In this document: positions 17,803 to 26,956 of the stretch, in pieces
Layout of the letters: each line of letters opens with the position of its first letter
Numbering within the stretch: position 1 is the stretch's first letter
NCBI RefSeq assembly: GCF_017901135.1
Contig: NZ_CP072801.1
Coordinates: 3,996,501-4,060,500 of the forward strand
Source of the DNA: Thiothrix litoralis
GTDB lineage: Bacteria > Pseudomonadota > Gammaproteobacteria > Thiotrichales > Thiotrichaceae
Direction of reading: 5' to 3'
Length of the DNA stretch: 64,000 nucleotides
Made by a program: the position numbers and the translations under genes
The notes under the pieces: generated by a model
What the model was told of the DNA's origin: nothing
Seen by the model: only the letters and a program-made list of their open reading frames with translations
The model's database searches: none

Positions 17803-19845
17803 TCAGGGCAACTGCTGCCTGACGATGTAATTTGCACTAAACGTGCTGTTAACCGGGTGCAGCAGGACATTGCCCAGCAGCAAGTCAACGTCATTAGCGG
17901 GCCCTGCGAAAATGCTCAGACCATCCATATTGGTATCAGTTGCCTGATAACCACTCAGCTTGTAATTGGTGGTGTATGCGCTATTTTCTTTCGCCAACAA
18001 TACATTGCTGAGTATTGACCCTGCATCGTTTGACGGGCCTTGTGCAATCAGGTACTCATCTGCATTGGTATTCCCCGCCCACAGCATGACTTTCTTGCCG
18101 GACAAGAAGCGGGCATGGTCGCCGTAAGTGCTGGTGGTTTCCTCGCTGAAATCCACCATGATCGGTGTTGCGCCCAACGCGATGGCTGCTGCACTCATTG
18201 CCCCTAAATGGTTACGGTGATGGGCGGACAGGTAATAATGACCCGGTTCCACACCCACCAACAGGAACGTCGTGCCACCTGTCTGCGCATCCATTATGTC
18301 ACCATCACGCTGAATCAAACCTGTCACACTGGCTTTGCGTATAGCAGGGTTGCTGGCGTCATGCAGTTCTAGCCTTACCCAGTCGACGGGCGCATCAGCG
18401 CCGCTGGTGTCCAGCAATGTGCTGGCTGCACGCTGGCTACCCGTATTTGGCAGGGTAGTGGTTGGGTAGGGCGCTGTTGTGGGGATCAGCTTTTTGGTAC
18501 GCAAGGTATCGCGCATTCGTTGGCTGTTGCTGTCATACGCCCCTTGCAACAGTAGCCGTGCTTGCAGACGGATGACGTCGGCTTTTAAGGGATTACCACC
18601 TCGAATGACTTCTTCACCGTCTTGCAAGGTGTCATTATCCGTATCCGGTTTATTGGGGTCAGTGCCGAGTTCGGCTTCCTGTGCATCCGTCAGGCCGTCG
18701 TTATCGGTGTCTTTATTGACATCGACGCAGACCGCTGGGCAGCCATAATTGCTGGCATAATTATTGTCACTGGATGAACCCCAACCTAAGTTGGAAAACT
18801 GGTTACCGGGGTTGGTATCCATAGAGTTGGGTTGGTTATTGAACGGGTCATGTGCATTATCCAGCAGTGAAATGGCTCCAGCACAGGCACCTGCATTGGC
18901 GAAGCTGAAAACCTCCAACTCATTACCCAGTTGCCACTTAAAGCCTTGTGGGTTGCTGGGAATCATGGTGAATGACAGGTAATCGGCACTGGTATCTTCG
19001 CTCGGGGCGTCGACCCGTGAGCTTTCTGTCCAAATAATGCCACTAATGGCCGAGGTAAGCCCCGTCACCTTAAAGCTATCACTGCCTGTGACGTGCGGCA
19101 TTTTGAGTGTTACCTGACTGGTCAGGCTCATATTGGGTGAGGGCACGCTGCCGGGATACAGGTAAACATGGTAACGCTGATCAACATTACTCCAGCCTAC
19201 CCGGTAGTACACGCTATTGGCGACGGGTGCTGGAGGAGATGCCGTGCAATCCAGCGCACAACTGGCCGCGCCACCGTAGTTGCCAAGGTAATCATTATCA
19301 TCAGTCGAACCCCAGCCTGTATTGGCAAACTGGTTGTTAGGGTTCGTATGGGTTGAATTCTTAGGGTTTGCCGGTGGCTGGTTAAACGGGTCGGTGGCGT
19401 TATCCATCAATTCGACGTTGCCAAGGCAAGAGCCTGCGTTTTTGAAACTGAAGGCTTCTTGCTCTTCACCTGCCTTGAACGCGAAGGCTTTAACATCCAC
19501 TGGGATGAAAACGAAAGAAAGGTAATCTATAGCTGGATTTTCGGATGGAGCCATCACATGAGACCCCAATGACCACGCAGTGCCGGGTTTTGATTGAATA
19601 TCCGTAATACGAAACTGGTTCGTACCTGTAGCATGAGGAACGCGCAGCGTCACTTGGGCTGTCAGGCTTAAATCTGGGCTGGGTGTGCTGCTAGGGCGCA
19701 GGTAAACGCGGTAACGTGCGGCATCAGCATCCCAAGCTACCCGGTAAGCCACCCCACCTTCGGCAGCCAATACCGTGGCACTTGCCTGCATAAGCAACAG
19801 GAAAGTCAGGGTGCGTAGCGCTGTTTGGCGAATGGTTACGAGCAT
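17803..19845 (-). CDS. Secreted surface protein: two copies of the shared domain, short TSP3, C-terminal repeat domain
   Basis: The 680-residue protein starts at the ATG at 19845, which gives a clean signal peptide (cleavage near ATVLAA). Two shared domains (roughly 30-195 and 205-370) show RYRVYLRPSS / RYHVYLYPGS and DYLSF; each ends in a GWG...NYG block followed by Cys. A short DTDNDGLTDAQE region follows. The last ~270 residues match those of the next upstream protein and the giant adhesin: a LLQGAYDS...LRTKKLIP segment, DAPVDWVRLELHD, RDGDIMDA, HHRNHLGAM, then three GPSND-type repeats ending NYIVRQQLP. It lies 44 bp upstream of the next gene, so likely the same operon. Confidence 0.85.
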   Translation of the reverse strand: MLVTIRQTALRTLTFLLLMQASATVLAAEGGVAYRVAWDADAARYRVYLRPSSTPSPDLSLTAQVTLRVPHATGTNQFRITDIQSKPGTAWSLGSHVMAPSENPAIDYLSFVFIPVDVKAFAFKAGEEQEAFSFKNAGSCLGNVELMDNATDPFNQPPANPKNSTHTNPNNQFANTGWGSTDDNDYLGNYGGAASCALDCTASPPAPVANSVYYRVGWSNVDQRYHVYLYPGSVPSPNMSLTSQVTLKMPHVTGSDSFKVTGLTSAISGIIWTESSRVDAPSEDTSADYLSFTMIPSNPQGFKWQLGNELEVFSFANAGACAGAISLLDNAHDPFNNQPNSMDTNPGNQFSNLGWGSSSDNNYASNYGCPAVCVDVNKDTDNDGLTDAQEAELGTDPNKPDTDNDTLQDGEEVIRGGNPLKADVIRLQARLLLQGAYDSNSQRMRDTLRTKKLIPTTAPYPTTTLPNTGSQRAASTLLDTSGADAPVDWVRLELHDASNPAIRKASVTGLIQRDGDIMDAQTGGTTFLLVGVEPGHYYLSAHHRNHLGAMSAAAIALGATPIMVDFSEETTSTYGDHARFLSGKKVMLWAGNTNADEYLIAQGPSNDAGSILSNVLLAKENSAYTTNYKLSGYQATDTNMDGLSIFAGPANDVDLLLGNVLLHPVNSTFSANYIVRQQLP

Positions 19846-19927
19846 TAGGGTGTCTTTGTTGTAAGTTTTAGGTAGATAGCCGAGGGGCAGGAAACCTGCC
19901 CCCAGACTGGTTGTCATCAAGGCAATA

Positions 19928-22900
19928 TCAAGGCAATTGCTGGTTGATGATGTAGTTGGCACTGAAGGTGCTGTTACCCGGATGCAACAGGACGTTACCC
20001 AGCAGCGTGTTCACATCGTTAGATGGGCCTGCAAAGATGGTAATGCCGTCCATATTGATGTCCGTAGGCTGATAACCGTTCATACGGAAGTTGGTACTGA
20101 CCGACAGGTTATCTTTCGCCAACAGGACATCACCGAGGATCACGCCCGTGTCGTTGGAAGGGCCGTTGGCAATCGCCCGGATATCCGTATTGGCATTACC
20201 TGCCCACAGCAAGGCAACCGTGCCGCTATTTGCCGTAATCCGTGCATCTTTCCCATAGACCGTGGTACTGGGTTTGGTGAAGTCCACTGTCGGCACGGAT
20301 GACGCTGAAATGGTCACAGGCGCAGCCGTCATCACACCCAAGTGGTTACGGTGACGTACCGACACATAGTAGTTACCCGGTAACAGGCCAGTCAGCATCA
20401 GGGATGTGCTGCCAGTGTTGGCATCCACAATGTCGCCATCCCGTTGCACCAACCCGGCAACCTGTGCCTTGATAATGCTGGGGGTAGTGGCATCACGGAG
20501 ATCAACCAGCATCCAGTCAACCGGGGCATCGTTACCTGTTTTGGCAAACTGGGTTGCTACTGCCAGTTCCTTACCTGCGTACTTGATACTGCCAAGGTTG
20601 TAGGGCTGCGTCAGCGGGAGCAAACTTTTCGAGCGCAAGTCATCTTGCATCAACTTGCTGGTGCTGTTGTAAGCGCCTTGCAGCATCGCCTTAACTTGCA
20701 CCTTGACCGCGTTGACGGTGGTATCCAAGTAGTCTGGAATGCCATCCATGTCACTGTCAGTTGCATCCGTCGGGCTGCCGTCTGCATTGGTGTCAGGTGT
20801 TTCATTCTTGGTTGGAATGCCGTCACCGTCATCGTCAGCGTCCAGGTAGTCCGGGGTGCCGTCTTTGTCGGAATCGTCATCAGCAGGCGTACCACCGTTG
20901 TAGTTTTCGTTCTTGGTCAGGATGCCATCACCGTCATCATCAGGATCCATGGCATTGATCATACCGTCGCCATCGGTGTTGAGGGGTTTGGTGGGGTCAG
21001 AGCCGACTTCGGTTTTGTCATCAATGCCATCACCGTCACTGTCTTTGTTCAGTGGGTTAGTGCCCAGCGTTTTTTCCACGCCGTCCGATAAACCATCGCC
21101 GTCCGAATCCGGGTTTTTCGGGTCAGTACCGGCTTTGACTTCATCGCCGTCTTTAATGCCATCGCCGTCAGAGTCGGGGTTTTTCGGGTCGGTACCGGCT
21201 TTGACTTCATCGCCGTCTGTAATACCATCACCGTCAGAGTCGGGGTTTTTCGGGTCAGTACCTTTGGTGGCTTCTTCTGCGTTGGTCAGGCCATCACCAT
21301 CCGGGTCGCCTTTCGGGCCATCGGTGTCATCCTTGTCCAGATAGTCAGGGATTTTGTCGCCATCGGTATCCACTGCATCAGCCGGTGAGCCGTCTTTATT
21401 CGGGTCGTTGTTTTCAGCCGCTGACAGTTTGCCGTCACCGTCATCGTCGGTATCCAGATAGTCAGGGACTTTGTCGCCGTCGGTGTCGTCATCCAGCGGT
21501 GTGCCGCCGTTGTAGTTTTCGTTCTTGGTCAGAACGCCGTCATTGTCATCGTCGGTATCCAGCGCATTGGGCTTGCTGTCACCATCGGTATTGATAGGCT
21601 TGCTGGGGTCAGCGCCGACTTCAATTTTGTCATTGATGCCGTCACCGTCGGAGTCGGGGTTTTTCGGGTCAGTACCGGCTTTGGCTTCGTCTTCATTGCT
21701 CAGGCCGTCACCATCCAGATCACCTTTAGAGCCGTCATTGTCGTTGGCGTCGAGGTAATCAGGGATTTTGTCACCATCAGTGTCGATTGCATCAGCCGGT
21801 GAGCCGTCTTTGTTGGGGTCATTGCCTTCAGAAGCGGAAGGCTTGCTGTCGCCATCGTCATCGCTGTCCAGATAGTTAGGTTTGCCGTCACTATCGGTAT
21901 CGTCGTTGCCGGGTTTGCCGTCAGCATTAATGTCTTCGTTTTTGGTGAGGATGCCGTCACCGTCATCGTCAGCGTCTTGGAAGTCAGGCTTGTTGTCTTT
22001 GTCCAAGTCTTGTTTGACGACAGGCTTGCCACCGTTATCCGGGTCGAAAGCGTCGTCCAAGCCGTCTTTGTCGGTATCTTTGCCCAGTGGTGCTACGTCG
22101 GCTTTGCCGTCACCGTTGGCATCGTTGCCTTCGATGCTGTCTGCAACGCCATCACCATCGCTGTCGCTGTCTAAGCTGTCAGGGATTTTGTCACCATCGG
22201 TGTCGGTAACGCCATTGCCTTCGTCAGTGTCCAGAATGCCGTCGTTGTCATCGTCGATGTCGTCGGCGTCTTTGATACCGTCTTTGTCGGTGTCAGGGCG
22301 GTCGTCAGTTTTATCCAGATAGTCAGGAATTTTGTCACCGTCGGTGTCTTTGGCATCCGCAGGAGAGCCGTCTTTGTTCGGGTCATTGTTTTCCGCAGCG
22401 GACAGGATGCCATCGCCGTCATCGTCGGTGTCGAGGTAGTCGGGGATTTTGTCGCCGTCGGTGTCGTCGTCAGTTGGCAAGCCGCCGTTGTAGTTTTCAA
22501 ACTTGGTCAGGACGCCATCGTTATCGTCGTCAGGATCCAGCGCGTTGATTTTAGTATCGCCATCGGTGTCAGTGGTGACCCCGCCGGGGGCTTCTACACC
22601 GTCGGGAATACCATCGAAGTCGCTGTCAGGGTTGAGCGGATCGGTACCGATGAGTTTTTCCAGACCGTTTTTGAGCCCATCCTTGTCGGTGTCGAGGCTG
22701 TCGCTACAATCGGCGGTCGTACCGTAGTTTTGCAGGTAGTTGTTTTCATCAGCACCACCCCAACCCAGGTTGGTGAACTGGTTGCCTGGGTTAGTGCCTG
22801 CGGAGTTGTTGCCGCCACTCAACAGTGGTTGATTGAAGGGGTCAGTTTGGTTGTCGATCAGGGAAACCGGACCAAGACAGGCTCCGCTGTTAGCGAAGTT

Positions 22901-23296
22901 ATAAACTTCTTGTTCTACACCCGCTTTCCATTGAAAGGCATCAGACTTGATCATGCTTAGGCTGAATGACAGGTAGTCCACGCTGGGGTTTTCAGTCGGT
23001 GCATCGACGCGTGAGTCATTCGACCAAATGGTATTGGTGACGGGAATGGCAAACGTGTCAACGGTAAAGGCATCAGCTCCCGTTGCATGGGGTGCGCGGA
23101 TGGTGAACTGCCCCGTCATGCTCATGTCTTTAGGCGTTGGTGTCGCATTAGGTTTCATGAAGACGTGGTAACGGTCATCCTTGGTATCCCAACGGATGCT
23201 GAATTCGAGTGTTTGGGCTGCCCAGGCACTATTGCCTGCCAGCAATAGCACCGAGGCGCTCAAGCCAAGGTATTTGCTAAGTTTTGTGGAATGCAT
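19928..23296 (-). CDS. Secreted calcium-binding surface protein: shared domain, ~650 residues of TSP3 repeats, C-terminal repeat domain
   Basis: The 1122-residue protein has a signal peptide (cleavage near NSAWA), one shared domain (about 26-200), then a very acidic array of thrombospondin type 3-like repeats ([19 protein letters not shown]) to about residue 865. The C-terminal module has [50 protein letters not shown] and three GPSND repeats. The acidic repeats should bind many calcium ions and form a rigid stalk. The underlying DNA is highly repetitive, so assembly and repeat number deserve caution. It is second in the four-gene row. Confidence 0.85.
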   Translation of the reverse strand: MHSTKLSKYLGLSASVLLLAGNSAWAAQTLEFSIRWDTKDDRYHVFMKPNATPTPKDMSMTGQFTIRAPHATGADAFTVDTFAIPVTNTIWSNDSRVDAPTENPSVDYLSFSLSMIKSDAFQWKAGVEQEVYNFANSGACLGPVSLIDNQTDPFNQPLLSGGNNSAGTNPGNQFTNLGWGGADENNYLQNYGTTADCSDSLDTDKDGLKNGLEKLIGTDPLNPDSDFDGIPDGVEAPGGVTTDTDGDTKINALDPDDDNDGVLTKFENYNGGLPTDDDTDGDKIPDYLDTDDDGDGILSAAENNDPNKDGSPADAKDTDGDKIPDYLDKTDDRPDTDKDGIKDADDIDDDNDGILDTDEGNGVTDTDGDKIPDSLDSDSDGDGVADSIEGNDANGDGKADVAPLGKDTDKDGLDDAFDPDNGGKPVVKQDLDKDNKPDFQDADDDGDGILTKNEDINADGKPGNDDTDSDGKPNYLDSDDDGDSKPSASEGNDPNKDGSPADAIDTDGDKIPDYLDANDNDGSKGDLDGDGLSNEDEAKAGTDPKNPDSDGDGINDKIEVGADPSKPINTDGDSKPNALDTDDDNDGVLTKNENYNGGTPLDDDTDGDKVPDYLDTDDDGDGKLSAAENNDPNKDGSPADAVDTDGDKIPDYLDKDDTDGPKGDPDGDGLTNAEEATKGTDPKNPDSDGDGITDGDEVKAGTDPKNPDSDGDGIKDGDEVKAGTDPKNPDSDGDGLSDGVEKTLGTNPLNKDSDGDGIDDKTEVGSDPTKPLNTDGDGMINAMDPDDDGDGILTKNENYNGGTPADDDSDKDGTPDYLDADDDGDGIPTKNETPDTNADGSPTDATDSDMDGIPDYLDTTVNAVKVQVKAMLQGAYNSTSKLMQDDLRSKSLLPLTQPYNLGSIKYAGKELAVATQFAKTGNDAPVDWMLVDLRDATTPSIIKAQVAGLVQRDGDIVDANTGSTSLMLTGLLPGNYYVSVRHRNHLGVMTAAPVTISASSVPTVDFTKPSTTVYGKDARITANSGTVALLWAGNANTDIRAIANGPSNDTGVILGDVLLAKDNLSVSTNFRMNGYQPTDINMDGITIFAGPSNDVNTLLGNVLLHPGNSTFSANYIINQQLP

Positions 23297-23377
23297 GGTC
23301 GGACTCTCTCGCTAATCGCTAATTTTTATAATTGATGATGCTGGGAACCTAAAGCGGGGCAAGGGTTCTTGCCGGTA

Positions 23378-24010
23378 TTACTTTTTGCAGGCGATGGCAT
23401 CACCGTAATTGCCTGCGTAATGGTTCTCGTTGACCGAACCCCAACCAAGGTTGGTGAACTGGTTGCCAGGATTGGTGTTGGCAGAGTTGGCGTTGATATT
23501 GAAAGCATCATCGTTAGCCATCAACGTGACACCATCCACGCAGCCGCCTTCGTTCTGGAAGCTGAAAATCACTTGTTCCTTGCCTGCCTCCCAGTTGTAG
23601 TTACGGGCGCTGGCACCTTGCAGGCCAACAAACGAGAAGGAAATGTAATCGTGCTTGGCATCTTCCGTGGGCGCATCGACACGGGAGGCTTCTACCCAGT
23701 TGGAGCCATCAATGGCGCTGCTCAGGTCTATTACCTTGAAGGCGCTGTCATGTGGTGTTTTCAAGGTAACTTGCCCGGTCAGACTGATGTCTGGCTTGGG
23801 GGTCGCGGAAGGTTTCATGACGACTTGGTAGGTTTTTCCGTCTTCTGCCAACGCGATTTTGTAGGCAAGGACTTGTGCAGAGGCGATTTCAGCGTCAGCG
23901 TTTGCCGTGCTGGTGGCTTTGTCTTTAGCTGCAACGTTGCCTGCTGCAATAGCCAAGGCAACAGCGCCAGTCAAGGCGATAAGTTGACGGAAGGACTTAT
24001 TTGTTTTCAT
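23378..24010 (-). CDS. Secreted protein made of a single copy of the shared ~160-residue domain
   Basis: The 210-residue protein has a signal peptide (cleavage near GNVAA) and only the shared domain: [62 protein letters not shown]-like core, [21 protein letters not shown] and a final Cys. It shows that the domain can exist alone. It is first in the row of four minus-strand genes, 81 bp before the next. Its function is unknown; secretion and two conserved cysteines are what the sequence shows. Confidence 0.85.
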   Translation of the reverse strand: MKTNKSFRQLIALTGAVALAIAAGNVAAKDKATSTANADAEIASAQVLAYKIALAEDGKTYQVVMKPSATPKPDISLTGQVTLKTPHDSAFKVIDLSSAIDGSNWVEASRVDAPTEDAKHDYISFSFVGLQGASARNYNWEAGKEQVIFSFQNEGGCVDGVTLMANDDAFNINANSANTNPGNQFTNLGWGSVNENHYAGNYGDAIACKK

Positions 24011-24121
24011 TGATTGTCTCCTGTTTGGGTTAGCCCAGTGTTATGGTTGCCATGATGATAAATGTTTTTTGATAAAAGAAAATATTTTACTGATAAGTGG
24101 GTGGGTTCTATATTGTTGGTA

Positions 24122-24380
24122 TTAATTTGGCATTGATCCGTTAATGATGTAGTTAGCCGCGCCCGCCGTATTGGCAGGATACTGCGCGATATTACCCAAT
24201 AACAGATTGGTGTCATTGCCGGGGCCACTGTAAACGCTTAGGCCATCCATATTCAGGTCTGCGGCGTAGTAACCGGGCAAGCGGAAGTTATTGCTTGCCG
24301 TGGTATTGCTGGGGCTAGCCATGATCGTGCCCAAGAGCGGGTTGGCATCATTGCTGGGGACTATGCTCACCACTTTATCA
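24122..24380 (-). pseudogene. C-terminal tail of a surface protein, cut off by a TnpB element
   Basis: About 85 codons encode VPSNDANPLLG, FRLPGYYAADLNMDGLSVYSG, GPGNDTNLLLGN and the ending NYIINGSMPN. These match the last repeats of the neighbouring surface proteins. The frame is open up to the insertion point and reads DKVVSIVPSND there, with no start codon or signal peptide. The rest of the gene is not found on the far side of the two IS elements, so it was deleted rather than just interrupted. Confidence 0.85.
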
Positions 24381-25455
24381 GTAATCGCGTAAAACCTCGT
24401 CCTTCAGGGCGAGGATATAAGCGTCTTCGGCTTTCTCTGATGAAGTATCGTCCACCCAGTGGTTTTTTGCCATAATACCGCTACACTCTACCCCATGAAC
24501 CCTATCACCACCACCTTGAAAACGCTCAAAGTTCGCATCCGCGACAAACACGCGCCGGTGTTGCGTCAGTGGGCGTTTGAGTGCAATCAGGTGTGGAATT
24601 TCGCCAATGCTTACACAGCAGAATACAGCACCATGCCCATTCCCGGTGTAGGTTGGGTGCGCAGCAACATCACCGCCTTCGACCTCGCCAAACAGCAGGC
24701 AGCGTACAAAAAAGAGCGCGGCTTCACCCTGCATTCGCAAACCGTGCAAGAAGTCACTGAGGCACACGCGAAAGCCCGAAAACAGTTCAAAAAAGACAAA
24801 TTGCGCTGGCGGATTTCTGGTGGTTCCCAACGTTCGCTGGGCTGGATTCCCTTCAAGTCGGGTGCGGCGGTTTGGAAGGACGGACAAGTTCGCTATAACA
24901 AGCATTTTTTCAAAGTGTGGGACAGTCTGTAGCGATGGCACGGTGCTGGAACGCCAGCAGCGTTACCGCAACCTTGAAGTGAAGCTCGGCAAAGCCCAAC
25001 GCGCCCATCAAAAGCAGCGCGTCAAGGCTATTCATGCCAAAATCAAACACCAACGCCAAGACGACACTCACAAATTCACCACCGCACTGGTGCAATAGCA
25101 CGGTGTCATATTCGTTGGCAACGTCAGCAGTGCTGGCCTCGCAAAAACCACGATGGCTAAAAGCGTCTTGGATGCAGGCTGGTTCATGTTGAAAACACAA
25201 CTGAAATACAAAGCGATAGCGCGGTCAGTGGTGTTTGCAGAAGTCAACGAAGCGTACAGTACCCAGACGTGTTCGTGTTGCGGGAGCCTTTCCGCCAACA
25301 GTCCGAAAGGTAGGACAGGGCTTGGAATAAGGGAATGGATGTGTGCCGACTGTGGCACGCTGCACGACAGAGATGTCAATGCAGCCCGCAACATTCTCGC
25401 GGCTGGGCATAGCCGTCTCGCAGGAGGAATCCTCGCCCTTTAGGGCGGGATGTCA
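24381..25455 (+). mobile_element. IS200/IS605-group element with decayed tnpB (copy 1, family B)
   Basis: The left flank is TTATCA, the same as copy 3. The left-end hairpin (CCTCGTCC, TTCA, GGGCGAGG) and right-end hairpin (CCTCGCCC, TTTA, GGGCGGG) resemble those of the other copies. The element ends at GATGTCA. It encodes no TnpA. It inserted in the surface-protein gene whose tail remains at 24122-24380, and a second element follows at once. Confidence 0.8.
24495..25443 (+). pseudogene. Degenerate tnpB (family B) lacking RuvC-I
   Basis: It aligns with the intact 366-residue protein at 50737-51837 from its start to FKVWDS (24921-24938). There about 50 codons are lost and the frame shifts; the lost part includes the VGIDLGL motif with the first catalytic Asp. 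The frame resumes at CSDGTVLERQQ, then meets TAG at 25096-25098, and continues to the zinc-finger and DRDVNAARN region. It can make neither a full nuclease nor one domain of it. Confidence 0.9.
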
Positions 25456-26859
25456 ACAGGTTGCGCGGCAAACCCCGTCCTTCAGGTCGGGGAGGATAGC
25501 GCGGGAGGCAACGCCTCCCTCTGTTCGGTAGCTTGGTCGGATAATCAGCCCCGTTAACAGCATAATGCCCCTGCGACTTTCTCCATTTTTGGCTATGCTC
25601 TGAGGATGCAACGACTCCAAGCCTTCAAATACGAACTCATACCCAACGGTGAAATACAGCGTCAACTGCGCCGTTTTGTGGGGTCATGCCGCTTCGTTTA
25701 CAACAGGGCGTTAGCGTTGCAGCAAGCCAACCATGAAGCGGGTGAAAAATTCATCGGTTACGTGGCAATGGCAAAACACCTGACGGCATGGCGCAATGGG
25801 GAAGAAACGCCGTGGCTGAAAGATGCCCCGGTTCATCCCCTGCAACACGCCCTCAAAGATCTCGACAAGGCTTACCAAAACTTCTTCGCCAAACGTGCCG
25901 ACTTCCCCCGCTTCAAGCGCAAGGGCAGCGGTGACAGCTTCCGTTATCCTGACCCCAAACAAATCAAGCTCGACCCAGGCAATAGCCGACTTTTCTTGCC
26001 GAAACTGGGCTGGATACGCTACCGCAACAGCCGCGATGTGTTGGGTGAACTGCGCAATGTCACGGTTTCCAGCAAAGGCGGGAAATGGTTTGTCAGCATC
26101 CAAACCCAGCGCGAAGTGGAATTGCCAGCCACACTCGCAACCACTGCTATCGGTATTGACCTTGGGATAGCGCGTTTTGCGACGCTCTCCGACGGCACAT
26201 GGATGGAATCGCGTAACAGCTTCAAGAGCAAACAAGCCACACTCGCCAAATATCAACGGCGCATGGCGCACAAACAAAAATTCAGCAACAACTGGAAAAA
26301 AGCGAAAGCCAACGTCCAAAAAATTCACACGCAAATTGCCAACGCCCGCCGCGATTTCCTGCACAAGGCGACGACCACGCTCAGCCAAAACCACGCGCTC
26401 GTGTTCATCGAAGATTTGCAGGTACGGAATATGTCCAAGTCAGCAGCAGGCACAGCAGAAAACCCCGGCAAGAACGTTGCCCAAAAGTCCGGCTTAAACA
26501 AAGCCATTCTCGACCAAGGCTGGGGTGAATTTCGACGGCAACTCGACTACAAGATGGCATGGAAAGGCGGCATGTTGTTCACTGTGCCACCGCATTATAC
26601 CAGTCAAGAGTGCCCAGAATGTCATCATGTAGCGGCGGATAATCGTCAGACGCAAGCACGGTTTGTGTGCGTGAAATGCCACTATGAAAATCATGCCGAT
26701 CATGTCGGCGCGATCAATGTCAAAGAGCGGAGATACCGCTTGTTAGCTTGTGGAGATGCGGCCTTAAGCCGCTCTGTGAAGCAGGAACCCGCCGAAGTCA
26801 GTCAGCTATCTAGCTGAATGCAGTAGGAATCCCCTTCCTTCAGGGAGGGGAGGATGTCA
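25456..26859 (+). mobile_element. IS200/IS605-group element with intact tnpB (copy 2, family A)
   Basis: It directly follows copy 1. The left end starts near CAGGTTGCG and has a hairpin CCCCGTCC, TTCA, GGTCGGGG. The right-end hairpin CCCCTTCC, TTCA, GGGAGGGG is followed by AGGATGTCA. The left-end sequence recurs in inverted orientation at 32887-32941. No TnpA is encoded, so movement would need a transposase elsewhere. Confidence 0.8.
25606..26817 (+). CDS. tnpB: TnpB RNA-guided nuclease, family A
   Basis: The 403-residue protein has the TnpB N-terminus (AFKYELIPNGE ... GSCRFVYNRALALQ), RuvC-I IGIDLGIARF with D185, RuvC-II VFIEDLQV with E269, a zinc finger (C336, C339, C355, C358) and RuvC-III ENHADHVGAINV with D365. 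All three catalytic acids are present, so it may be active. The omega-RNA would be expected to cover the 3' end and right-end hairpin to 26859. It is a close paralogue of the copy at 44333. Confidence 0.93.
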   Translation: MQRLQAFKYELIPNGEIQRQLRRFVGSCRFVYNRALALQQANHEAGEKFIGYVAMAKHLTAWRNGEETPWLKDAPVHPLQHALKDLDKAYQNFFAKRADFPRFKRKGSGDSFRYPDPKQIKLDPGNSRLFLPKLGWIRYRNSRDVLGELRNVTVSSKGGKWFVSIQTQREVELPATLATTAIGIDLGIARFATLSDGTWMESRNSFKSKQATLAKYQRRMAHKQKFSNNWKKAKANVQKIHTQIANARRDFLHKATTTLSQNHALVFIEDLQVRNMSKSAAGTAENPGKNVAQKSGLNKAILDQGWGEFRRQLDYKMAWKGGMLFTVPPHYTSQECPECHHVAADNRQTQARFVCVKCHYENHADHVGAINVKERRYRLLACGDAALSRSVKQEPAEVSQLSS

Positions 26860-26898
26860 ATGCCATAGTGATTAACCTGTTTCATTATTTTTTTATGA

Positions 26899-26930
26899 AA
26901 ACGGCTCGAACCTTGCGATCCGAGCCGTTT
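26899..26930. terminator. Hairpin downstream of the giant adhesin gene
   Basis: Ten-base arms (26899-26908, 26921-26930, sequence AAACGGCTCG and its complement) enclose 12 bases. It lies 27 bases past the adhesin stop on the minus strand and is followed there by TTTT. A rho-independent terminator is the simplest reading. Confidence 0.7.
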
Positions 26931-26956
26931 GTACTGTCCTCAAGGTCAACGTATTG

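Noticed and set aside
19928-23296. Dense short DNA repeats that at first sight suggest a CRISPR or satellite array
   Set aside because: They are codons of DxDGDG calcium-binding repeats in one open frame; spacing and units are irregular and no unique spacers occur.
24378-24941. Minus-strand open frame of 187 codons across the decayed tnpB
   Set aside because: It is antisense to clear TnpB codons and ends inside the IS left end; no family match.
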